Notes: a model not told the origin generated them from the letters alone. A stretch of DNA of 64,000 nucleotides from Chitinophagales bacterium (GCA_026129525.1 JAHCHW010000003.1:208764-272763); one strand, 5' to 3'. Numbered from the stretch's first letter, positions 26,691 to 36,734 are shown. Numbers and translations are program-made.

Positions 26691-29345
26691 ATGAAGAAGG
26701 TTTTCATTTCAATTGCTGTGCTTATTCTGCTCCTTGTGGCGGGCATATTGGCAATTCCCTTTTTGTTTAAAGACAAAATAAACGCCCGCGTAAAAGCAGA
26801 GATAAACGAACAACTGAACGCCAAAGTGGACTATGGCGATTTCAGCCTGTCGCTTATTCGCAGTTTTCCCAACTTCAGTTTTTCGCTGAACGATATTTCG
26901 GTTATAGGTGTAGGAGAGTTTAAAGGCGATACACTCACCCTTATCCGCAACTTTAATTTTACGGTCGATTTAATGAGTGTAATCAACGGCAGTAAGTATA
27001 AAATTCTGTCGCTGAACATTATTGAGCCTGCTGTACACGCAAAAGTAAATTACAACGGTAAAGCTAATTGGGATATTGTAAAACCTTCCAAAAGCAAAAC
27101 AGAAGAAAGCAGCAACAACTTTGCGTTAGAAATTAAGAAGTATAAAATAGAGAATGGTAACATTACCTACGATGATAAAAAGGGGCACACGTATCTTGCC
27201 TTAACCGGATTTAACTTTGAAGGCAGCGGAGATGTAACCAAAGATGTGTACGACTTTGTTACCAAAACATCGGTTGCCGAACTCACCTATAAAAGCGGTG
27301 CGGTAACGTATTTAAACAAAGCAAAGTTGGCGGCTGATGTAAACCTGTCGGTAGAAAATGCCAAAAACAAATACAGTTTCCGCGAAAACGCTGTTTCGTT
27401 AAACGATTTGGGTTTGCAGTTTGATGGCTTTGTGGCACTTCCGGCCAACAGCACCGAAATGGACATTAAATTCAAAGCCAAACAAACAGAGTTCAAGAGT
27501 ATTCTCTCGCTTATTCCGGCTGTTTACAAAAAAGACTTCGACAAAGTAAAAACTTCGGGCAGTCTTGATTTGAAAGGATTCGTGAAAGGAATGTATTCCG
27601 AAAAAACATTCCCCGCTTTTAATGTTGATTTGAAAGTAAACAACGGCATGTTTCAATATCCCGACCTGCCCGTTGCGGTTAAAAATGTTTTTATAACAAC
27701 CGCTGTCAACAAACCGCAGGGCAATTTGGATTTAATGGTAATTGATGTATCAAAACTGCATCTGGAAGCGGGAACCGATCCGGTTGATGCCAAAATAAAT
27801 ATCCGCACACCCATAAGCGACCCGAACGTGAAAGCCGATGTAACCGGAAAACTCAACCTTGCCAATGTGCCTAAGTTTTATCCTATGGAAGGATTAAAAA
27901 CATTAGCCGGCTTGCTGAATATGAATCTCAGCTTCTCAGGAAAAATGAGCGACATTGACAAGAAAAACTACGAGGCAATACAGGCAACCGGAACAGCTTC
28001 TGTTTTCGGATTGGTGTATGATAGTAAAGAAACACCCATGCCCGTTAAAATAAGTGCCTTGCAACTCAACTTTAACCCGCGCAATGTTACGCTCACCAAT
28101 TTAGATGCAGTACTCGGCAAAAGCGATTTTAAAGCCACCGGCACACTCGATAACTTTATGGCATATGCTTTCGGTAAAGGCGATTTGGTTGGCTCACTTA
28201 ATTTGCAATCGAACAGGTTTGATGTAAACGAGTGGTTGCAGAAAGATAAAAACGCACCTGCATCAGTGCCCGATACAGCTAAAACCCAATACTTTCAGGT
28301 TCCCGCCAATATTGACTTTACAGCTAATTCAGCCTTCGGGAAAATTCTTTACGAAAACATTGTTTTGGAAAATGTAAAAGGTCAGGTAAAGGTGAAAGAT
28401 GAGGTTATTTACCTCAACAATCTTTTTGCCAACGTGTTGGGCGGCAGCGCTACCATTTCTGCCGCGTACGATACCAAACAAAAAGACCATCCCGATGTTT
28501 CGTTTACTTACGATATCAAAAACTTCGATATACAGCAGACCTATAAAACTGTTGGCTTATCCGAAAAAATGGCTCCGGTTATAAAACACATTCAGGGCAA
28601 TTTTTCGTCCGATTTAAAAGGAAGCGGCAAACTGAACCCCGATATGAGTGTTGATTATAACTCATTAACGGGCGATGGCAAAGTGGAAATTCCGTATGCC
28701 AAAGTTGTAGGGCTTCCCATTTTTACCGAAATAACCAAAGTGGCAAAAATTCCCGCCCTGTCGAACATTGAATTGAAGAACACATGGACAGTGCTCAAAT
28801 TCAAAGACGGCAAAGTGCATGTTGACCCATCGGACATTAAGTTTGGCAACGGCTACAACATCAACTATAAAGGAGCTAACGGTTTCGACCAAAGTATTGA
28901 TTACGATGTGCGCTTAGATGTTCCCAGTAAAGAACTCGGAGCCGCCACATCTATTGCACAAGGCTATTTATCGAAAATTCCCGGCATGAATGCCGCTATG
29001 CCCGATGTGGTCGGTTTTCTTTTTAAAATTACAGGCACTGCTGCAAAACCTGTTGTAAAACTGAATGGTGCAAATGCCGGTGGCACTTCGGCAAAAGACA
29101 TGGTAACGAATGTGGCAGAAGATTTAAAGAAAAAAGCTGAGGAAGAAGCCAAGAAACAAGCGGATGAGTTAAAACAGAAAGCCGAAGCCGAGTTGCAAAA
29201 ACAAAAACAGGAAGCTGAGCAAAAAGCCCGCGAAGCAGCCGAAAAAGCGAAGAAAGAAGCCGAGCAGAAAGCCAAAGAAGCGGCAGATAAAGCCAAAAAA
29301 GAAGCTGAGCAAAAGGCAAAAGAAATTTTCAAGTTCCCTAAGTAA
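26691..29345 (+). CDS. AsmA-family protein
   Basis: 884 residues: one N-terminal membrane anchor (about 5-25), then long beta-rich repeats of the AsmA/TamB-like type (DYGDFSLSLIRSFPNFSFSLNDISV, FKATGTLDNFMAYAFG). AsmA-like proteins are thought to bridge the envelope and carry phospholipids to the outer membrane. The last 65 residues are a Lys/Ala/Glu coiled coil with repeats such as AEQKAKEAADKAKKEAEQ, an unusual tail for the family. It overlaps cdd by one base, so they are coupled. Confidence 0.88.
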   Translation: MKKVFISIAVLILLLVAGILAIPFLFKDKINARVKAEINEQLNAKVDYGDFSLSLIRSFPNFSFSLNDISVIGVGEFKGDTLTLIRNFNFTVDLMSVINGSKYKILSLNIIEPAVHAKVNYNGKANWDIVKPSKSKTEESSNNFALEIKKYKIENGNITYDDKKGHTYLALTGFNFEGSGDVTKDVYDFVTKTSVAELTYKSGAVTYLNKAKLAADVNLSVENAKNKYSFRENAVSLNDLGLQFDGFVALPANSTEMDIKFKAKQTEFKSILSLIPAVYKKDFDKVKTSGSLDLKGFVKGMYSEKTFPAFNVDLKVNNGMFQYPDLPVAVKNVFITTAVNKPQGNLDLMVIDVSKLHLEAGTDPVDAKINIRTPISDPNVKADVTGKLNLANVPKFYPMEGLKTLAGLLNMNLSFSGKMSDIDKKNYEAIQATGTASVFGLVYDSKETPMPVKISALQLNFNPRNVTLTNLDAVLGKSDFKATGTLDNFMAYAFGKGDLVGSLNLQSNRFDVNEWLQKDKNAPASVPDTAKTQYFQVPANIDFTANSAFGKILYENIVLENVKGQVKVKDEVIYLNNLFANVLGGSATISAAYDTKQKDHPDVSFTYDIKNFDIQQTYKTVGLSEKMAPVIKHIQGNFSSDLKGSGKLNPDMSVDYNSLTGDGKVEIPYAKVVGLPIFTEITKVAKIPALSNIELKNTWTVLKFKDGKVHVDPSDIKFGNGYNINYKGANGFDQSIDYDVRLDVPSKELGAATSIAQGYLSKIPGMNAAMPDVVGFLFKITGTAAKPVVKLNGANAGGTSAKDMVTNVAEDLKKKAEEEAKKQADELKQKAEAELQKQKQEAEQKAREAAEKAKKEAEQKAKEAADKAKKEAEQKAKEIFKFPK

Positions 29346-29827
29346 TGGAAGAGAGGAGTATAAGTTTTAACTACAAAGTTTTCAAAAGCAGAGAAGAACT
29401 GCCTTCAGAAGATGCAGCCTTGCTGCAAAAGGCAACCGTTGCTTTAGAACAATCGTATTCCCCCTATTCAAACTTTAAAGTAGCCGCTGCTGTTTTACTT
29501 GCCAATGGTGAAATTGTTACCGGCAGCAATCAGGAAAATGCCGCTTTCCCCGCAGGTATTTGTGCCGAAGGCACTGTGTTGAGCGCAGCATCGTCCTTGT
29601 ATGCCGATGTAGCCATCGTTAAAATAGCGATAACTGTAAAAAGCCATAAACGAGTTATTGAAACCCCTGTTGCGCCCTGTGGTATTTGCCGTCAGCGTTT
29701 ACTGGAATACGAAAATCGGTTTAACCAATCCATTCAAATAATTCTGGCAGGCGAAAAAGGAGAAGTTTTTGTTATTGATTCAGTAAAACATATCCTGCCG
29801 CTCTATTTTTCAAAAAACAATCTCTAA
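29345..29827 (+). CDS. cdd: Cytidine deaminase
   Basis: 160 residues. It converts cytidine and deoxycytidine to uridine forms in pyrimidine salvage. The zinc and catalytic residues are C73 and E75 (GICAEGTVL) and C112 and C115 (PCGICRQ), the tetrameric-type layout. SYSPYSNFKVAAAV and NQENAAFP are also typical. It starts within the stop codon of the AsmA-like gene and is followed 22 bp later by a DUF1003 gene. Confidence 0.95.
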   Translation: MEERSISFNYKVFKSREELPSEDAALLQKATVALEQSYSPYSNFKVAAAVLLANGEIVTGSNQENAAFPAGICAEGTVLSAASSLYADVAIVKIAITVKSHKRVIETPVAPCGICRQRLLEYENRFNQSIQIILAGEKGEVFVIDSVKHILPLYFSKNNL

Positions 29828-29849
29828 CGCTTCACCTTCTATAACAAAT

Positions 29850-30374
29850 ATGGCGAACAACAGAAAACAGCGCGTTAAAAGTTTTATTGATTCCGAACAA
29901 GTGGACCTGCACAAGTTCAGCGAGTTTATTTCCGAAGATATTGACGATACAGAATTGCTGACGCAAATACTAAAAAATGCGCAAGATGAAAAACTAAGCT
30001 TGGGCGACCGCTTAGCCGATGCCGTAGCAAATTTTGGCGGTAGCTGGCAGTTTATTATCACTTTCTTTATACTGTTATTAAGTTGGATAGGCATCAACCT
30101 CTATCTGCTAAAAAATAAAGCGTTTGACCCTTACCCGTTTATACTGCTCAACCTAATTTTATCGTGCTTGGCAGCTATACAAGCGCCCATCATTATGATG
30201 AGCCAAAACCGCAAAGAAGAAAAAGACCGCCAGCGCGCGCAAAACGACTACCTCATTAACCTGAAAGCCGAAATGGAAATTAAAAACATACAAGCCAACA
30301 TGAAAAAGCTGTTCGAAATTCAAAAACAGCAAATGTTTATGATGGAAGAAATACTCCGAAAGGCGGAGAAGTAG
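29850..30374 (+). CDS. DUF1003-family membrane protein
   Basis: 174 residues. It has the DUF1003 signature LGDRLADAVANFGGSWQFIITF followed by two membrane segments (about 65-88 and 98-118, the second with ILLNLILSCLAAIQAPIIMMSQNR), then a charged C-terminal coiled coil (about 125-174). The family's function is unknown. It is the last gene of the AsmA - cdd - DUF1003 run. Confidence 0.88.
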   Translation: MANNRKQRVKSFIDSEQVDLHKFSEFISEDIDDTELLTQILKNAQDEKLSLGDRLADAVANFGGSWQFIITFFILLLSWIGINLYLLKNKAFDPYPFILLNLILSCLAAIQAPIIMMSQNRKEEKDRQRAQNDYLINLKAEMEIKNIQANMKKLFEIQKQQMFMMEEILRKAEK

Positions 30375-30531
30375 GGTATTCCCGAAATCTGATGAAGGGC
30401 TTTAGAATGGCTTAAATAATTTTTTCCTGCCCCCTACGAGAATTTGAGTGGTGATGAAATTCTGCATTCGCGATGTTTTTTAAAAAAGTGAACGATTTTG
30501 AGGCAGTATGATACTTCCGGCATCATCATTG

Positions 30532-30619
30532 CCTCACCCCGTCCGCCCGCCAAAGGCGGGCGGGACACCCCTCTCCACAGTGTGGAGAGGGAAGTTCCGC
30601 GCAGCGGAACAGGGTGAGG
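30532..30619. repeat. Cloverleaf-shaped palindromic element
   Basis: An outer stem, CCTCACCC (30532-30539) with GGGTGAGG (30612-30619), encloses three perfect or near-perfect hairpins. They are GTCCGCCCGCC/GGCGGGC-G-GGAC (30541-30566, one bulge), CCCTCTCCAC/GTGGAGAGGG (30569-30591) and GTTCCGC/GCGGAAC (30594-30610). Loops are 3 nt and linkers 1-2 nt, so the 88 nt fold as a four-way junction. It lies in the 350-bp gap between a plus-strand gene end (30374) and a minus-strand gene end (30726); the rest of this gap shows nothing. Confidence 0.9.
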
Positions 30620-30725
30620 AAAACAAGAGGTTATGTTAACGAATTGCCAATCTAATTTTGGGAATACCCAAAATATTTTCGGGAACACCCTATTTCGAAG
30701 AATACCTCAACCAAGCGGTGATACC

Positions 30726-33700
30726 CTACCTTTGCTTCACCATCTTCTTACTCTCCATCACTTTGCCTTCTATCACTAGCGAATAACTGTATTGCCCGCT
30801 GCTCAGGTTTTGGGCAAATACCGTTACGGTTCCGTAGCCACTTTTTATATAGGCTGTTTTAATTACCGTGCCCAACACATCGGTAAATACTATTTGTGCG
30901 TGGTTTATGTTTTCAGGAATGTAATACGAAATGGAAGTTTGCTCGGCAAAGGGGTTGGGCACATTTTGCTCCAGCACTATTACCTGTAGGTTGCTTAGCT
31001 CAATATTTATTTTGTTCTCCGTTGTTTCTCCTTCATCGGCTTTAAAACTCGCTCCCGTTGGGCAGCAGCCGTTCAGCCTTTGCTCAATAGAGGCAAGGCG
31101 GTCGGTAATTACCCCTTTCAGCGAATCAATCTGTGTTTGTTGTGCCTTTAATGCCCCTACCAACAGCGGCACAAAGCCTAAGTAATCTACTCCTTTGTAT
31201 GCTACCCACTGTCCGGTAATGTTGCCTTTCAGGTCGCGGGTTTCGGGGCGGATAATATCTTTTACCAAATGCGGCAATACTTTTTCTACTTCCTGTGCCG
31301 TAAACCCGTATTGCACTCCGGCAGGCAGCGTTAGCGATGGGTAGTCTTCCCTGCGGTAGGTATATGTTTTAGGCTCTAACTTCCTCAGCCATGCCAACGA
31401 ACTATCGGCAGCAATGTTTTGCAGGTTGTTTTTCAGTTTGGCATCCGAGCCGCGGGTTAGTGCGCCCACTATATGCACATCGCCATTAAAGTAACCTGCA
31501 TAATCATCGGAATCGTGCACTGCGGCATATACTCCATAATTCAATCCAACAGTATCGGTAGCTTCAAAGTTACCGCCAAAGTTTTCATACTGCGAGCCGC
31601 CCGCTATACCTACTACGCCTAAGTTAACCGAAGTGCCGTTGGCAAATTCCGATATGCCTCCCGTGCCTACATTTACCTGCTCCGAGCCTTCGGTATTACC
31701 CAACACTCCAACATTGTAAACATCAGCAGTATCGGCACTTTTGCCCATTACGCCTATGTTCATAAAAGCGGCTCCCTGTGCTTCGCCCAATATGCCCGCC
31801 AGTTGGTTTGTATTGCCCGCTGCCAAGCCGTAAACGCCATGCTTGCCGCCAGTAAACTTGCCGCCTATGCCGTCTGCATCGCCTCCGTTGCTGTAGTTGC
31901 TGTAACCATACACCGCAGCCGTATTGGTATGGCTGCTGTTGATGTTATATACCGCTTTTACCACCGCCACGGTGCCCGTATCGGTGCTTGTAAACATTGC
32001 CGCTACCGTATCGCTGCTGTTGCTCACCGTAAAATACGAACCCGCCTGCGCTGCGGGTATGCCTACGGCTGTGCCGTTATCGTGTACTATGCTGTGGCAC
32101 AGCACGCGGTTTACGCTATCCCATTTAGGCAGGTAGTGCGCAGGGGTGCTGCCCGGCAAGCCGCATACACTCACCTTGCCTTCTATCTCCGCCTGTTGCT
32201 CTTGTATGGCGGCTATGGTGAGGGGGATGAGTCCGGTGTAATGTACCGCGTTAAACCTGAGTGTATCCATAAGAATACCACTTGTATCACGTAGCCCCGG
32301 ATGCAGAACTTCAGTAACTAATTCCGGCAATACCGTATCCATTTCTTGTGCAATAAACCCGTAATGCTTTCCTGTAGGAAGGTTCATAAAAGGGAAACTA
32401 TCGCTTTTAAACACAAAATGCTTAGGTCGTAATCGCGCTATCACATCTAAAGAACCGCTAATAGTAGCTATACTATCTTTTAACTTAATGTCCGAAGCAA
32501 AATTATCCGTACCTGTCCTCACTACGCTCCCGTTGTAAAAACCTGCCAAAGCGGTAGCATTACATACACCAGAGTGTGTTTCTACACCTGTTGCAGTTGC
32601 AAATACACCAATGTTAATTGGGAATATCGTTCCTGGAGCTAAACACTGGTTGCAACCTGCATCAAAAAATCCGCCATAGTTAACTAGGTTTGAACCGCAA
32701 GCCTGTCCCCTAACACCAATATTAAAAAAGTTGCCAGTTGTATTTTGCCCACCATTAACTCCGATATTAAAAACGGTACCACTCGATGATGGAGCTGTAC
32801 CACCAACACCAATGTTAAACCATGAACTGCCTGTTGTAGCACAACTACCCAAAACGCCAAAGTTAAGAAGTCCGGACGTGAGAGTAGTTGCTCCTCTAAT
32901 ACCAATCAGTGCCCCCGAGTTTACCACATCTAAGTGTGCTCCGGGGGTAGTAGTACTGATTCCCACATTGGTGCCGTTGTCAAATACAAGGCTGTTATCA
33001 AACGTAATAGAACCATTATTGCACCACTTGGCAAGTTGATTTTGTTGGGTTGCATTACAAGCGTTAATCGTTCCTGTAGGCGGTGCCTGCCATGTTGCAT
33101 TACCATTGCCATCGGTGGTTAGTATATGACCGCTAGTAGGATTGGCTCCATTTACGCGGTAAAGAAAAGTGCCGTCAAGGTGTAAGCTTGCTGTGGGTAC
33201 AGTTGTACCTATACCCACAAACACATCATTCCCGAGCACCATACAATCAGAGCAATCTACTTGTGCATTAGCGCCTATAGCGGTTGCGTTAGTTAAATTG
33301 GCAACTCCCGGCAGTGTTGCAAACCCGATAAATGTATTGTTACTACCTGCCATATTACCGCTCCCGGTACCGTTACCTCCTATTATCACATTTCCGTCAC
33401 CGCCATCGCTGTTCCATGCAGCATCAGCGCCAATAATTACATTGTGGTCACCGGTTTCGTGGGTTGCTGCCGCACTAGTGCCAATAAAAACGTTTGCTGC
33501 TCCTGTGGTATTGGCTGCCCCAGCCGCTGAACCTATAAAAGTGTTATTATCTCCGTTGTTATCAAGCCCGGCATCTCTACCAATAAATGTGTTATCTGTG
33601 CCATTAGTATTGGAGTTGCCCGCATCATTTCCAACAAAAGTATTGTTAGCTCCCCCATCATTTAAACCTGCCCCCACTCCAACATAAATGTTACTTAAAT

Positions 33701-34028
33701 CGTCATTGTGCCATATTACATAATCATTACCTATCCGGTAACCGTTGGCGGCTGTATGCACATTTATATCACCACCGTCCACATCTACTCTAAATGCAGG
33801 GTTGGCCATTCCTATGCCAACATTCTGGTTAGTTCCTAAAATTGTAATTGCTGTAGTTCCGCTGGTTTGAATACGAAGTGGATTTGTATTTGAACCATTA
33901 CCCCCTAAAAAATCGGTACCACCAATGGCATTTAGCCCTGTACACCACGGCACACCTGTTGTACATTGTGATGATAACTCCCAAGGAAACAAAAATGCAG
34001 CAGTAAGAACTAAGAATATCTGTTTCAT
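30726..34028 (-). CDS. T9SS-exported protein with YadA-like head repeats and two S74 chaperone domains
   Basis: 1100 residues: signal peptide (1-21); seven or so short NTFIG..AG repeats (about 115-240) resembling trimeric YadA-head coils; a Gly/Asn beta region; a first peptidase S74 (intramolecular chaperone) domain at about 511-615; a second beta region; a second S74 domain at about 860-985; a coiled segment; and a type A T9SS sorting domain (1019-1100). Both S74 domains keep the Ser-Lys dyad spacing, S512/K517 and S861/K866 (SDxKLK). In phage and MYRF proteins such domains trimerise and cut themselves off. It follows the gene at 34040 by 11 bp, so they form an operon. Confidence 0.88.
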   Translation of the reverse strand: MKQIFLVLTAAFLFPWELSSQCTTGVPWCTGLNAIGGTDFLGGNGSNTNPLRIQTSGTTAITILGTNQNVGIGMANPAFRVDVDGGDINVHTAANGYRIGNDYVIWHNDDLSNIYVGVGAGLNDGGANNTFVGNDAGNSNTNGTDNTFIGRDAGLDNNGDNNTFIGSAAGAANTTGAANVFIGTSAAATHETGDHNVIIGADAAWNSDGGDGNVIIGGNGTGSGNMAGSNNTFIGFATLPGVANLTNATAIGANAQVDCSDCMVLGNDVFVGIGTTVPTASLHLDGTFLYRVNGANPTSGHILTTDGNGNATWQAPPTGTINACNATQQNQLAKWCNNGSITFDNSLVFDNGTNVGISTTTPGAHLDVVNSGALIGIRGATTLTSGLLNFGVLGSCATTGSSWFNIGVGGTAPSSSGTVFNIGVNGGQNTTGNFFNIGVRGQACGSNLVNYGGFFDAGCNQCLAPGTIFPINIGVFATATGVETHSGVCNATALAGFYNGSVVRTGTDNFASDIKLKDSIATISGSLDVIARLRPKHFVFKSDSFPFMNLPTGKHYGFIAQEMDTVLPELVTEVLHPGLRDTSGILMDTLRFNAVHYTGLIPLTIAAIQEQQAEIEGKVSVCGLPGSTPAHYLPKWDSVNRVLCHSIVHDNGTAVGIPAAQAGSYFTVSNSSDTVAAMFTSTDTGTVAVVKAVYNINSSHTNTAAVYGYSNYSNGGDADGIGGKFTGGKHGVYGLAAGNTNQLAGILGEAQGAAFMNIGVMGKSADTADVYNVGVLGNTEGSEQVNVGTGGISEFANGTSVNLGVVGIAGGSQYENFGGNFEATDTVGLNYGVYAAVHDSDDYAGYFNGDVHIVGALTRGSDAKLKNNLQNIAADSSLAWLRKLEPKTYTYRREDYPSLTLPAGVQYGFTAQEVEKVLPHLVKDIIRPETRDLKGNITGQWVAYKGVDYLGFVPLLVGALKAQQTQIDSLKGVITDRLASIEQRLNGCCPTGASFKADEGETTENKINIELSNLQVIVLEQNVPNPFAEQTSISYYIPENINHAQIVFTDVLGTVIKTAYIKSGYGTVTVFAQNLSSGQYSYSLVIEGKVMESKKMVKQR

Positions 34029-34039
34029 AGAAAGAAGGT

Positions 34040-35005
34040 TTAATTGCGAAAAAATGGTATGCTTTTGATAAACAAATTGTTCTTATCCCTAAAAACTACT
34101 GTATAAACAGCCGATTGAAAGGTGGAAACATCAATAGTTATCAATTCGAGCGGATTTAAAATTTGTGCATTAAATATTTCTTGGCCATGCACATTAAATA
34201 TCTGGCAGTAATGTGCATTTAAGTAAATACCTTTTATAAAGATGTAGTCGGTGGCAGGATTCGGATAAAGAGAGCAAGCGGTGCCGTTGGTAACATAACG
34301 TGAGTCATTCCAAACTTCTGAATACAAAGAGTCTGTTGACACACAAACATCTTCTATGTAGTAGTAGCCTCTCGTTCTATTAAAATCATCAGTACAGATA
34401 GTGTCAGTAAGGTAGTTTTGAAAAAAATTCCCAATGGCAATAAATGTGTAGTTAGAGTCAGCTGTAAAAGCACCTCTTATTGTAACCCAATTTACGGAGT
34501 CGGCTATTATGCTATCTGTATAAACTTGACAAAAATTATTTAAAGGTATTTCATTCAACCAATTCTCAGTTGTAAACAAAATACCGATTTTGTTTACAGC
34601 AATATTAACTGCCTGATAAATACCTGCCGAAAACGAAACCTTGAACGTTACATAGTATTTAGTACCAATGACCAATGGCTCTGTAAGATAGGCGCCAATC
34701 ATTTCACGATAGTTCGTATCAATCAAGTCATAAAAATATGCTCCCATATATGCACTTCCTGTGGCTGGATATTGATAGCCGAAAGTGTTTGAAGGGATAG
34801 TCAAATCTGTAACTGTACAACACTCATGGAAGTAATCAGGTGTGTTTAAAATGTCATACCAAAACCTAGCTTTTGTAACTTGACCCAAAAGAGTGGGACA
34901 ACTCACTGTATCCTCAAAACTCGGATTCGGCACAAGATTTTGCCCCATGCAAGTCACTTGCAGCAATACAACAAACCATAAAACAAAAACCGTTTTTACC
35001 TGCAT
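34040..35005 (-). CDS. T9SS type A exported protein with N-terminal ligand-binding-like domain
   Basis: 321 residues. Signal peptide 1-21 (VTCMGQ), then NLVPNPSFEDTVSCP, the opening motif of a jelly-roll, carbohydrate-binding-like domain found in many Bacteroidota exoproteins (about 22-225). The last 80 residues are a type A sorting domain (CSLYPNPATDYIFIKG, FNVHGQEIFNA). It is exported by the T9SS; the ligand is unknown. It is the first gene of an operon with the S74 protein. Confidence 0.82.
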   Translation of the reverse strand: MQVKTVFVLWFVVLLQVTCMGQNLVPNPSFEDTVSCPTLLGQVTKARFWYDILNTPDYFHECCTVTDLTIPSNTFGYQYPATGSAYMGAYFYDLIDTNYREMIGAYLTEPLVIGTKYYVTFKVSFSAGIYQAVNIAVNKIGILFTTENWLNEIPLNNFCQVYTDSIIADSVNWVTIRGAFTADSNYTFIAIGNFFQNYLTDTICTDDFNRTRGYYYIEDVCVSTDSLYSEVWNDSRYVTNGTACSLYPNPATDYIFIKGIYLNAHYCQIFNVHGQEIFNAQILNPLELITIDVSTFQSAVYTVVFRDKNNLFIKSIPFFRN

Positions 35006-35276
35006 GGGGGCGGTTTTAAACGCCTAACAAATTGGTGTCCTACCGTAAAGTTTAAACTATTTTTCTAACTAAACAAACTCTAGTAAACCATTCTGGTTTT
35101 TTTCGGCATTAGTATGCCTATCAGCCAAACAGATGTGTCAATTGGGCATGCCTTATTATTCGATGATGTGGCAGAAGAACTTCAACCCCAAACGTATGCT
35201 CTGCATTCTTGTAGTTGAGTATGTCTCTTTAAAAAATTTTTTATCCGAATTTGCAATTGGTTGGTGCGTAAAAATG

Positions 35277-35317
35277 GAATGCGGGAGAAACGTTCACTAA
35301 CCCGTTTTCCCGCATTC
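35277..35317 (-). terminator. hsp20 terminator
   Basis: GAATGCGGGAGAAACG and CGTTTTCCCGCATTC pair over about 15 bp with one bulge around TTCACTAAC. On the minus strand a short T run follows. It is 55 nt after the hsp20 stop codon. The rest of the 35006-35372 gap shows no gene. Confidence 0.85.
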
Positions 35318-35372
35318 TCCTATTTCTGCCTTTTAAGCGCAGGGTTTTTACACCACCAAAAACCCAACCGCC

Positions 35373-35798
35373 TCAGGAAACATTAATTTCCTTGGTTGCG
35401 GTTACCTGCACATTGCTTTTAGGCAGAGTAAGTTTAAGTATACCATTGTCGTACTTGGCGGCAATGGCATCGTCTTTCACATCATCCGGCAGGCGGAAAG
35501 AGCGTGAAAAACTGCTGTAGTTATATTCTTTACGTGTGTATTCTTTTTTCTCCTCGCTGCTTTCCGATTTTGTTTCGGCACTAATGGTAAGTATGTCCTT
35601 ATCCACTTTCACCTTAAAGTCTTCCTTCTTAAAACCGGGTACCGCCAAATCAATGGAATACTCTTTTTCGGTTTCGGCAATGTTTGCCGCGGGCATGGTT
35701 CCTCCATTGCCGCGGGTGAAAAAATTATCCGCATCAAAAAAATCGCGGAAGAGCGGACTCCAAAGTCCCGGTTCTGTTAGGCGTGATAAGTTGCTCAT
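35373..35798 (-). CDS. Small heat shock protein (Hsp20)
   Basis: 141 residues from the ATG at 35798. The longer frame up to 35864 would run back through the promoter. The alpha-crystallin domain spans about 40-141: IAETEKEYSIDLAVPGFKKEDF, then the conserved AAKYDNGILKLTLPK near the C-terminus. These ATP-independent holdases protect cytosolic proteins in stress. Single gene with its own promoter and terminator. No CIRCE element was seen. Confidence 0.93.
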   Translation of the reverse strand: MSNLSRLTEPGLWSPLFRDFFDADNFFTRGNGGTMPAANIAETEKEYSIDLAVPGFKKEDFKVKVDKDILTISAETKSESSEEKKEYTRKEYNYSSFSRSFRLPDDVKDDAIAAKYDNGILKLTLPKSNVQVTATKEINVS

Positions 35799-35820
35799 AG
35801 TTTTTGATTTTTTATTGAAA

Positions 35821-35851
35821 CAAATGTCGCTGTATTTCATAGCGCATTCAA
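35821..35851 (-). promoter_or_regulatory. hsp20 promoter
   Basis: On the minus strand TTG, 20 nt, then GACATTTG (seven of eight matches to TAnnTTTG), 22 nt upstream of the ATG. This supports the start at 35798. Confidence 0.6.
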
Positions 35852-36006
35852 TGAGTATAGTCAATCCGTAATTTGATTTTTATCAATACCGAAATTTTTA
35901 TGTCCGATGAAGGGAATGTCATATCTGAGTGAAATCAACCGGAACAATAATTGAAATCATAGCAACAGCAGTGCCCCACCACCACCTTTGCCCAAAACAA
36001 ATCACC

Positions 36007-36711
36007 ATGAAAAAAAATCTCTTTTTATCTGTCGTGCTTACAGCAGCCATTCTTCTCGCTTTCAACTCGTGTAAAAAAGAAACTGACCCCAATGTATTGG
36101 GAGGCAGCACAAATATTCTGCTCACACAAAAGGATAGTGCCACAAGCGTGTATTTTGCCATAAACGGTCAAAATGCAGGCAGTGTAGAAATTAAAGTTGT
36201 GTCGAACAACAACGGCATAGTTACTTATGGCGGAAGCGCTGACCCTTCCACTTTTCCTGATACCGCTATCACCGAATTGCTTACGGTAATTCCGCAGTTA
36301 ATGAATTACTACAACGTGCAGGATTTTTCGTACAACATTGACGGCACCGGAAAACTCAACTTCCAGTTTAAGTTGAAAATTACATCCGAAGGAATGCAGC
36401 ACAACTTTGTGGACGGCAAACCATGGACTGCAAAATATGGCGACCCGCAAGGAACAACCTATACGCTTAAAAGAACAAACGGTGATGTGCTTACTACTAC
36501 CGTTACCGAAAAAACCGGACAAGATGATTGGCCCTACGGATTCATGTATATTAAAACAAGCAAGGTAGAATACAATGCTCCGGCTACCGACCCGGTGTTG
36601 AGCAAAGTTACCTTCCGCATAAACCACAAGTTTGGATTGGTGTATTTGAAAACCGAAGGAAAAAACGGCAAGGTTTTAGAAATAGAACTGGTGCCGTGGT
36701 TTTTGTTGTAA
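36007..36711 (+). CDS. Unknown lipoprotein
   Basis: 234 residues from the ATG at 36007; the upstream extension to 35929 is not a plausible leader. The lipoprotein signal ends LLAFNSC, followed by KKETDPN. The mature part is beta-rich with no family recognised. A repeated ITEL..VIPQLMNYYNVQDF stretch is helical. It is monocistronic, followed by a strong terminator. Confidence 0.75.
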   Translation: MKKNLFLSVVLTAAILLAFNSCKKETDPNVLGGSTNILLTQKDSATSVYFAINGQNAGSVEIKVVSNNNGIVTYGGSADPSTFPDTAITELLTVIPQLMNYYNVQDFSYNIDGTGKLNFQFKLKITSEGMQHNFVDGKPWTAKYGDPQGTTYTLKRTNGDVLTTTVTEKTGQDDWPYGFMYIKTSKVEYNAPATDPVLSKVTFRINHKFGLVYLKTEGKNGKVLEIELVPWFLL

Positions 36712-36734
36712 CAATACTATAACCCACCAAAGCA

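Noticed and set aside
30726..34028. Possible phage tail fibre (S74 domain)
   Set aside because: It has a signal peptide and T9SS sorting domain, so it is a host exoprotein.
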